64,000 bases of DNA, taken from NCBI GenBank assembly GCA_029990175.1, contig JARKIP010000035.1:20821501-20885500 (forward strand), read 5' to 3'. The position numbers and the translations under genes were made by a program. Below are positions 57,243 to 64,000 of this stretch, one piece after another. Position 1 is the first letter of the stretch. Every line of letters starts with the position of its first letter. The notes beneath the pieces were generated by a model. The model saw only the letters and a list, made by a program, of their open reading frames with translations, ran no database searches and was not told the DNA's origin. This stretch comes from Petunia secreta (Eukaryota; Streptophyta; Magnoliopsida; Solanales; Solanaceae).

Positions 57243-57746
57243 TTGGGAGGAGGTGGTGGTTGTTTCATAGGAAAGGGTAAACTTGCCTATCCTACTTGTG
57301 CTAAACGGCTCAAAGCTCCTAATTCCCATGTGAAGGGTGGATTGAGAAATGGTGTTGCTCTTCCTACAAGGGGATTATATTGTTCTATCAATTCCGCGAA
57401 GGGATTGGATATTTGTAGTAGGAATAGTGCTATTGCCAATGGAACCAAGGCGAGGGGTTATTATGGGTTCCATGGAAAGGTTCCTTCATCGACTTTCAAC
57501 AACACTTCTAATGTTGGAAGAGTGACGGGTAGTGGATGTTACCCTAGCAATGTTGCTAGTAGAGGAGGGATAAGGGAAACCCAAGTTGTTGGTGTTAATA
57601 CTCGTGGGCATTCAAGTTCTCTCTTGGATGCATTTCTACGAAATTTGGGTAGACGTAGATTTGTTGTTGAGGTGAATAGTTATGGAGGCAACTTGCTAAA
57701 AATTGAAGAGACCGATCCCAACTGTATTAACACCTCTTTAAGTTGA
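57243..57746 (+). CDS. Gly/Ser/Arg-rich ORF of the nested element
   Basis: 167 codons, starting MGGGGGCFIGKGKLAYPTCA. Basic, Gly- and Asn-rich, with scattered Cys but no zinc-knuckle spacing. It ends LLKIEETDPNCINTSLS. It may originally have formed one frame with the acidic ORF upstream. Not recognised. Confidence 0.5.
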   Translation: MGGGGGCFIGKGKLAYPTCAKRLKAPNSHVKGGLRNGVALPTRGLYCSINSAKGLDICSRNSAIANGTKARGYYGFHGKVPSSTFNNTSNVGRVTGSGCYPSNVASRGGIRETQVVGVNTRGHSSSLLDAFLRNLGRRRFVVEVNSYGGNLLKIEETDPNCINTSLS

Positions 57747-57798
57747 TTGGCTAAGGATACCATGCCGTGAGCTAGAGAATCCTTATGAGTATGATGGA

Positions 57799-58146
57799 GT
57801 GTCGGTTTCCAAGGAAGCTCGAGTACTCATATCTCATAGGAATTACAAGTGTTATGTGTGGTGTGATGTATATCTTATGCGACATGTTGATGTGTGGTTA
57901 GGTGAGCTATGGTTGGACGACAAGAGGTTGCAATATAGTGCTATGAAAGATGTGTATCTTGTGGGCATAGGTCAAAGGGTTTATGACTTTGTACCTTATC
58001 GGGCGAGAGGCCAATTGCCTACTAGTGCACCTTCTTTGACTATGCAACGGAGCAAGGGGGGAGAACTTCATTCCAAGGTTGAAATGGTGCAATCAAGAAG
58101 TCCTATAATCACAAGAAATAGTGGACTAGTGCAAGTGAAGGGTTGA
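57799..58146 (+). CDS. Third ORF of the nested element
   Basis: 115 codons. The first 80 residues look globular (HRNYKCYVWCDVYLMRHVDV, LWLDDKRLQYSAMKDVYLV); the rest is polar. Not recognised. The next segment to 58540 is polar and Glu/Lys-rich in broken frames. Confidence 0.45.
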   Translation: MSVSKEARVLISHRNYKCYVWCDVYLMRHVDVWLGELWLDDKRLQYSAMKDVYLVGIGQRVYDFVPYRARGQLPTSAPSLTMQRSKGGELHSKVEMVQSRSPIITRNSGLVQVKG

Positions 58147-58740
58147 CAAGTGTCAATAAGGTGAACCCGAAATCACAAGTTTCAAAACCAAGTGGTTCAC
58201 CAACAAAGAAGAAGGAGACATGAAGTAATGAATTTCCAAGTCCTAGATTCCGGGTTGATGTAAAGAGTCCACCTACTCCGGCAGTAGGAATTCTCGGGCC
58301 TCGTCCCAACTTGCCTGAAAATGAGAGACAAAAGATTGAGAATAGTAAGGGAGATACCGGTGACAGCTCTCGAGTAGAAAAAGGAGAGGTTGTGTTGAGT
58401 GATGTGAGTGGGTTTTCACTACTCGAATCTACACCCGAACTTGAAGAAAAAAAGAGGGAAAAGAGAGATGGAAAAAGAATCATGGAGAGTGAGGGAACCC
58501 CTTATTCTAACCTTAACCCTTTATCTTTTCTTCTACTTGTTTGAATTCTTGTGTAGGAATTCTTGGAGGCAGACCAATGGAGCCTCAATCATGTTCCGAA
58601 GTGGAAAGACAAGGTGAAGATGATTCCAAATGTGAGCTAGAAGGTGGAGAAGATAGCCATGATACTTCAAATGCATTGAGTGAGCAAAATGGCAACTCAA
58701 GTGTAACTGTAGTTCTTCTTTCCTTAAGCATGATATTTCC

Positions 58741-59178
58741 TTGTCTTGTGATATTTTTGAAAATTCTATCCTAGTTGATGATTTGTATGATTACAATGTG
58801 TTTGCAACTAGTGTAGAGTCGAATGGTCAACTTGTGTGTGAATGTGAACCACTAGTTGAGACGGTTGAAAAGTCGCATCATGATGTGAACTCGGTATTCG
58901 TTGAACCTCTCTTTAGTGAAAATATTGTGGTTGACCTTGTTTGTGAACCTTTTTATGACACCCCACCCATATTTAATAGAGGAGAAGATGAGTGTAATGA
59001 ATATCCTATTCTTTCCTTTGATTGCTTACTTGATGGTGGTGTTCTTACGTGTCGTGGTGAGGGTGGTTGTGACCTTGAGAAGTCTCTAGTGTATGAGATG
59101 GATCGAAATATGTTCAATGACTCCTCAAGTATGGATGTTGTCTCTAGTTTGGATACTTCACCTTTGCTTACTATTTAA
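58741..59178 (+). CDS. Fourth ORF of the nested element, acidic Cys-containing
   Basis: 145 codons, acidic, with repeated VCECEP/LVCEPF and DCLLDGGVLTCRGEGGC segments. The style (short hydrophobic-acidic repeats) resembles long low-complexity ORFs of other pol-less elements. Not recognised. Confidence 0.45.
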   Translation: MSCDIFENSILVDDLYDYNVFATSVESNGQLVCECEPLVETVEKSHHDVNSVFVEPLFSENIVVDLVCEPFYDTPPIFNRGEDECNEYPILSFDCLLDGGVLTCRGEGGCDLEKSLVYEMDRNMFNDSSSMDVVSSLDTSPLLTI

Positions 59179-59381
59179 CTTGAAAAGTGTGCCTATATTA
59201 ATCCTTTGTATGAGGGCAACTTCAATGGAAATGGTGATTTGTATCAAACTAGAGTAGAGTGTGAGCTTGAACCTCCCCAGATTAGAGAGCTTAACTCTAT
59301 TGACAATCACTTGTTTGATGTGATGGTGCATCTTCTAGTAGTCCTAATCTTAAGTGTGCGTACTATAATGATGAAGAAGCT

Positions 59382-59932
59382 ATGACGAGGACCTTCCTTG
59401 GTAACTTGTCTAGTGAGGATGATTGCCTTGGAGGTGAATGTGTAGGTGAGGAGGTACCTCTTGGTGTGTGTAAGAGTGCTTCTAAGAAGGGGAGTGGAGT
59501 ATTTGGTTTTAGTTTTCGATTGAACTATTTTTCCGTCTCCATCCTATATGTCGATCACACCTTGAGCGTTGAACATGCCAAAGGCGAAGTGTCACATTGT
59601 GATAATATTAACTTGAAGTCTTGGTGTGTTGGTAGTAAGCTTAGGGGTCAAAGGAAAATTGATTGCTATATCTTGCATGTTCCATATCCTATTGATCTAT
59701 TTGCTTGTTCTTGTGTTGGTTGTGCTTTCTTTTTGAGTCAAGTACTTGTTGTTTCCTTGGAAGACATAAGCTTTTTACTTATTATTGATGCTTGGATCTA
59801 TTATAGCAGTGTGTTTTCCACACTTTTGGTACTAACCTACTCTTGTAGTGGGAAGCTTTGTTTGTGCTTGTTTTTGAATGTAGGCTTTGATGGTTTGATT
59901 TCGAGGACGAAATCTTCTCAAGAAGGGGAGGA
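59382..59932 (+). CDS. Fifth ORF of the nested element, hydrophobic C-terminal part
   Basis: Open from 59382 into the polypurine tract and LTR. Residues 100-175 hold two or three hydrophobic segments (LFACSCVGCAFFLSQVLVVS, YYSSVFSTLLVLTYS), possible membrane helices. The end, ISRTKSSQEGEDD, overlaps the polypurine junction as Ty3 pol ends often do. Not recognised; an envelope-like role would be speculation. Confidence 0.4.
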
Positions 59933-60742
59933 TGATGCGGGGCAAATCGAGCCAAGACACCAACCATGAAGAGCCAAGCTTGAGAGCACAAAGAATACAA
60001 GTCAAGGGCTCTGAAGCAGGGTTCGAGAGTGGTTTGAAGCCATGGACTTGAAGCACCATCGTGGGAGGACCGGCTACGGACCAAGGAGGAGCACCTAGAG
60101 TGCATTTTGAGGACCTCCCAGAAAGAGGCGGACTGCCAAGAGCATCAGGCGGACCGCCTAGTTGATGGCCAACTCTCTGGAGTTCGAGAAGGCGGGCGCC
60201 TCTGTAAACAGGCGGACTGCCCACTCTTTCACCCTCTATAGTAGGCGGACCGCCTACTATACTGGGTGGGGCGCCTACTCTGCTAGGTGGGGCGCCTATT
60301 TTGCTTAGTTTTGGACGGAAATTTGACGTGTAATCCCTATTTTGGCCCTACCAGGCTTGTATTATTTTTATCTCATTTGAGGACTTTATAGACATTATAT
60401 TAGGAGTGTAGCGCACCTGTAAATGCCACACTTAGCCATTTCATTCATTACCTAGTTTTGAAGATAGAATTGAGCAGAAGAACATTGAGAAGCTTTGCCT
60501 TCTTGTTTGGAGCTTGAAGTTCATATATCCCTTTAGACTTGGGAACTCGAGGATTGCAACCTAGTATGAATCCGGGGTGTGATTCAAGTTTCTCTTTCTC
60601 CTATTGAATTCAATCCACGAATGTGAGTTTGATTCATTTCTTTCTTCTCAATTGTTGCCTGCCCAATCTTTATTTCTTGTTATCCCCTTTAATTGCTTCC
60701 GCTTGTGTCGTTTATTTGCTTCCGTGTATCTACCCCGCATCA
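59933..60742 (+). repeat. 3' LTR of the nested non-autonomous element
   Basis: 810 bp, aligned throughout with 54943-55753 with many substitutions. It keeps the GGCGGACCGCC cluster (60126-60290). Confidence 0.93.
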
Positions 60743-60747
60743 ATAAC

Positions 60748-61508
60748 CTCTACCCGATACACCATACAAACCTGAGCCTAAACTTTTACAAAATTCATTT
60801 TTTCTTTATTTTATTATTATTATTACTATTATTATTATTACTATTATTATTATTATTATTACTATTATTATTATTATTAATATTATTAATTGTCGCACTA
60901 ACTCTATTTTCGTATTTTTTGCGAGGTACTTCTCGGCGAAATTGTTAAAGAGGATGCTATTGAAAATGACTAATAATTTAACATTATTAACATTTGCTAT
61001 ACCTTATAATTTTTTTCATTACTTATGTTTTTGCATATATATTGACATACTAACTAATTTGTTTTCATTTTGCGAGGTACCTTTGGCAGTGGTTCACCTA
61101 GGAAGAAGCAAATTAGTCAATTTGAACCTTTTCATTTAATCTTAATTATTATATACATGTTATAGTAGTCATTTAATTATTTTTCTATTGTTAGTTAGTT
61201 TATTTGCTTAGTTATTTTTAATTGCTTAGAATCCTAATTATTTAGTCCGGTCGGTAACCACATTTGGTGGAGTGTGAGAGGTGCGTAACACCTTCCTCTC
61301 AGGTTAACTTGAACCCTTATCAAGAATTTCTGATTCGTAGACTAAGTTTTGGAGTTAATTATAAAATTGGCTAGAAACAAAAGTAGGTGCCCTAATACGC
61401 ATACTTAAAAAATATGTTAGGTGGCGACTCCAAGTCTTTACCCGTGAGTTCCAATAAGTCGAGCCATGTTTCAAACTCTAATCGGTTCGGAAAAAATGAG
61501 TGTCGACA
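60748..61508 (+). repeat. Ogre 5' LTR, right segment
   Basis: Resumes at ctctacccgatacacc, matching cctctacatgacacgcc (890) and cctctactcgacacgcc (3295). It includes a TTA run (60806-60885), two ttgcgaggtac copies (60917 and 61070), the ggtggcgactcca block, and ends gagtgtcgaca. Confidence 0.85.
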
Positions 61509-61511
61509 GAA

Positions 61512-61529
61512 TGGCGAATCCGCTGGGGA
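61512..61529 (+). other. Ogre primer-binding site (tRNA-Arg type)
   Basis: TGGCGAATCCGCTGGGGA is close to the Ogre primer site TGGCGACTCTGCTGGGGA, complementary to tRNA-Arg, three bases after the LTR end. Confidence 0.85.
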
Positions 61530-63108
61530 TATCATGGTTCTAACCACAACGAATTTTAATTGGGATTCTTATTTTCTTGTTTTTATTTTTGCGACTAACT
61601 TATCTTCTTTTCCTATTTGCAGTATTGAGGTTCATCCTTTGGCGTTTCTTTCTTTAAATTGCTCGGTTCTATTCACTTTGTAATTGTTTATTCCATTTTG
61701 CATTTCCTCCACTCCTAGAATATTTACTTTTACACACACCACGAACGAATGTGTGGACCCCACGGTCGTTGAACCGTAAAAGCACCTTTTAGGAAAGTAC
61801 GCGAAATAAGCCAACTAGCGAAGCTATTGGCAGTTTGCGTGCTTTTATTTTCCAAGTTGTCCACTTGGGAGAAACCTTATATAAAAACCTACTCCTAGAC
61901 ACCATTAGGAGCACACATCATATTCCATGCTTTAACTTCTTTTCGCATTATCATTTTAAATTATTTCTTGCTTGATTATTTGATTTTGCGAACTCACTTG
62001 TTTTATTTTCCTTATTTCTTTTAATAATTTATTTTGCGAACTAATTGTATTTCAACTTGTGCACGTGTAAACTTGTACATCTTTCTTAAACCTTGTGCAT
62101 ACTACTCACACTTCCCTCCACTCCTTGCAGTTTCAAAATCGTGCATTAAAAAATACGGTGATTACGACCACCTCTCCCTCACCAAAAATTTCTTTAACGG
62201 GAACGACTTGAAATCTATTTGGTTCGTGACGTTCCCGCTCCCGAGTCGTCTTGGGAGGATAATAAAACTCGGTCTAAGTCAACCCAGCTCTTAGTGGTAA
62301 CTCTAGGATCATCATGACATATCATTAGCTGACTTGTTCTCAAGTTTAATAGGCCAACTTGTTCAAACAATCCGAACGGATCCTTGACCCCCAAAAAGCG
62401 TTGAATATGATTTATTTACATTTACTTTAAAGATTAAACGTGCAAATGTGGACCATTTACTAGAATTGTTCTGTATGCAGTGCCATTCAAAAGCATAAGG
62501 GTAACTGAACGGGCATCAAAAGCCCAAATTTGTCAGAAACTGCTAAGTGGTTGGCATAATTCTTCATTCAATGCCATTCAAAGGCACAAAAAGGTAACCT
62601 AAGAGGGATCAAAAGCCCAAATTGAATCAGAAACTACCGTTTATTCCTAAACGGTTGGAATCATTCTGTATTCAATGCTATTCAAATGCATAAAAGGTAA
62701 CCTAAGAGGCGTCAAATGCCCAAATTGAATTAGGAACGGCCATTTATTCCTAAGCGGTGTGAATTCTTCTGTATTCAGTGCTATTCAAATGCACAAAAGG
62801 TAACCGAAAAGGCATTAAAAGCCTGACTTAAAGCAAAAATGACCAGTTGATAGACGGGATGACACATAATGCGCATTTGTCCTTTAGGCATTATATAAAG
62901 ACTTGACATCCCTGGTATGTCAAAAGTCCATTAGCAACCTTCTTCTAAAAGTGTCCAAAGGGTTCTCAATCCACAATGACACTTCTCTTCATATTCTATA
63001 CTGCATTGTTTTCAAAAAACCTGTGCTACACGTTAATCGTTTGCTTACAAGAGGAATTTAGGCATCTTACTTCCCTTTTTTCTCCTTCCTTCATCTTTTC
63101 CAAAGATC
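61530..63108 (+). other. Ogre leader region with tandem repeats
   Basis: Two TATA-like motifs (ttatataaaaac near 61877 and cattatataaag near 62890) lie in the leader. Four tandem units of about 91-104 bp occupy 62470-62850. ORFs 61414-61683 and 62034-62294 are short and unrecognised; Ogre elements usually have an extra ORF upstream of gag, and these could be its remains. Confidence 0.6.
62470..62850 (+). repeat. Four tandem leader repeats of about 100 bp
   Basis: Anchor tgc(c/t)attcaa at 62481, 62572, 62676 and 62779. Each unit has aaaggtaac, (a/g)gg(c/g)atcaaaagccc and gtattca-type blocks. Confidence 0.88.
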
Positions 63109-64000
63109 ATGGACGCTAGAACATTCGACATGGTTACTGGAGTCCCTCAGTTACTCAAAGATTGGTGGGAAACCTAAGCATAGATCAACATGACCGAGTT
63201 AAAGTAGTGTCGGGAAATCAAATTTCACTAATGGAACACACTGCAGTGAAAGGGATGGTAGAAGCAGCGGTACAGTATTGGGATGCAAACCGAGCAGTTT
63301 TTTACTTTAGGAGTGTAGAGTTGACACTATTGCTGGAAGAAATAGGAGGGTTGACTCAATTACCATTTGAAAGTGAGGAAATCTTGATGCTTGAGAACAT
63401 CACACCTGAGGAGTTCTTCAAAATGGTAGGGTTTAAGCCTGAATTATGCATAGACAGTGTAAGGCAGTCGGGAATTTCCTTAACTTTCCTCTATATAAAA
63501 TTCGGGTACGGAGAAGCATTTCAAGAATTCGAAGATAATTTCAGCATTAACAAGACAAATTGGCAAGAGTGGAGGATACTTGCTTCTGTTACCAGCTTTT
63601 TAGGGACTGTCGTGTTTCTAGAATACAAAGGATGAATTGACGTTTGCATGGTATCAATTGCTGATGCCCTACTCAAGGACTTTGACAAGAAGTATACATT
63701 GGTATCGATGATTGTTGCAGAAATGTATCGAGCTTTAGAAAGATGCAAGAAGGGTGCTAGCTTTTTTGAAGGTTGCAATCTGCTTCTACAAATTTAGTTG
63801 ATGGAACAATTGCGAAAGATGAACAACACAGACCAAGCCTTTCACTCCATACCAAGAGAGAACTACATCTTGACTCATACCGCTCGCATGGACAAAGCTC
63901 TGAAAAATGGGACCAGCCAACAACTGCAAAGAATAGCACGATATGCTTTCTCAGCAGACATCTGAAAAGATACAATGGATGTTTGATTACTTTCCCAGCA
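63109..64000 (+). pseudogene. Ogre gag (DUF7745-like), partial
   Basis: ATG at 63109 (MDARTFDMVTGVPQLLKDWW). A one-base loss near 63170 shifts the frame, after which NLSIDQHDRVK, VKGMVEAAVQYWDANRAVFY, ELTLLLEEIGGLTQLPFES and GYGEAFQEFED follow, the N-terminal domain found in Ogre-type gag (DUF7745). Stops at 63633-63635 and near 63796 (TAG where FEGCNLLLQ-x-W is expected) and 63965 break it. It runs off the window. Confidence 0.82.

Larger units (their letters stand above)
54943..60742 (+). mobile_element. Non-autonomous LTR retrotransposon nested in the Ogre LTR (5.8 kb)
   Basis: LTRs 54943-55753 and 59933-60742 (about 810 bp each) begin TGATACGGGG/TGATGCGGGG and end CCCCGCATCA, perfect 10-bp inverted termini in the 3' copy. 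Flanks are ctaac and ataac (one change). The primer site TGGTATCAGAGC follows at 55757-55768; the polypurine tract aagaaggggagga (59920-59932) is preceded by tcgaggacgaaa, a Ty3-type junction. The 4.2-kb interior has several ORFs but no RT, RNase H, protease or integrase. Confidence 0.92.
52676..64000 (+). mobile_element. Ogre-lineage retrotransposon, 5' part (continues beyond window)
   Basis: 5' LTR 52676-61508 (interrupted), tRNA-Arg primer site 61512-61529, leader with tandem repeats, and a DUF7745-type gag reading frame at the right edge. The long LTR (about 3.0 kb without the insertion), TGTTGACAC/GTGTCGACA ends, and tRNA-Arg primer are Ogre features. The pol region and 3' LTR are outside. 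Confidence 0.88.

Noticed and set aside
59382..59932. Envelope gene of a retrovirus-like element
   Set aside because: There are hydrophobic segments but no signal peptide, cleavage motif or other supporting feature; the evidence is too thin.

Overview
This is an eudicot plant nuclear genome segment, most likely from an asterid (the LTR families look like those common in Solanaceae; the taxon is an inference). Most of it is nested LTR retrotransposons with a few MITEs. No intact cellular gene with an undamaged reading frame was found. Everything was read by eye; no database search was possible.

Layout. (1) 1-4294: two Ogre-like LTRs almost abutting (52 bp between them). (2) 4295-20340: the 3' part of a chromovirus (Tekay/Del-like Ty3) element: RNase H, integrase, chromodomain, 3' LTR. 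Its integrase is split at 5262/16896 by a complete Tat-lineage Ty3 element (5263-16890, 5-bp target duplication GTTAT). The Tat element has gag, protease, RT, RNase H, a second (archaeal-type) RNase H, integrase, a tRNA-Lys-like relic, and an antisense spliced gene with its own TATA box. A Stowaway MITE (10179-10404) sits exactly inside the second RNase H. (3) 21098-28820: a minus-strand Myb/SANT-like gene whose first domain is cut by a 6.8-kb Athila-like, tRNA-Asp-primed non-autonomous element (21492-28282, target duplication ATACC). (4) 29598-37944: a gypsy pol scrap, an isolated Copia LTR with primer site (29734-30280), and a Copia element (32750-37944, target duplication GCAAG) that carries a second Stowaway MITE. 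(5) 39507-45955: a minus-strand Tat element lacking recognisable RT and integrase, again with a counter-oriented ORF behind a TATA box. (6) 46100-51190: AT-rich duplications with telomere-like runs, then a degraded GRF zinc-finger gene (+) converging on a multi-exon DUF1985 gene (-), a pairing typical of Mutator-like transposon cargo. (7) 52676-64000: the 5' LTR, tRNA-Arg primer site, leader repeats and DUF7745-type gag of an Ogre element running off the window. A 5.8-kb non-autonomous LTR element (54943-60742) is inserted in that LTR.

Relative order of events: chromovirus, then Tat inside it, then MITE inside Tat; Ogre LTR, then the non-autonomous element inside it; Myb/SANT gene, then the Athila-like element inside it. 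The strongest leads are the antisense spliced gene seen in one Tat element and echoed in the other, the primer-type tRNA relic carried by the first Tat element, cell-cycle-type promoter repeats in its LTR, and the pol-less element with acidic Tyr/Asp/Gly-rich ORFs, a duplicated primer site and clustered odd-centred palindromes.
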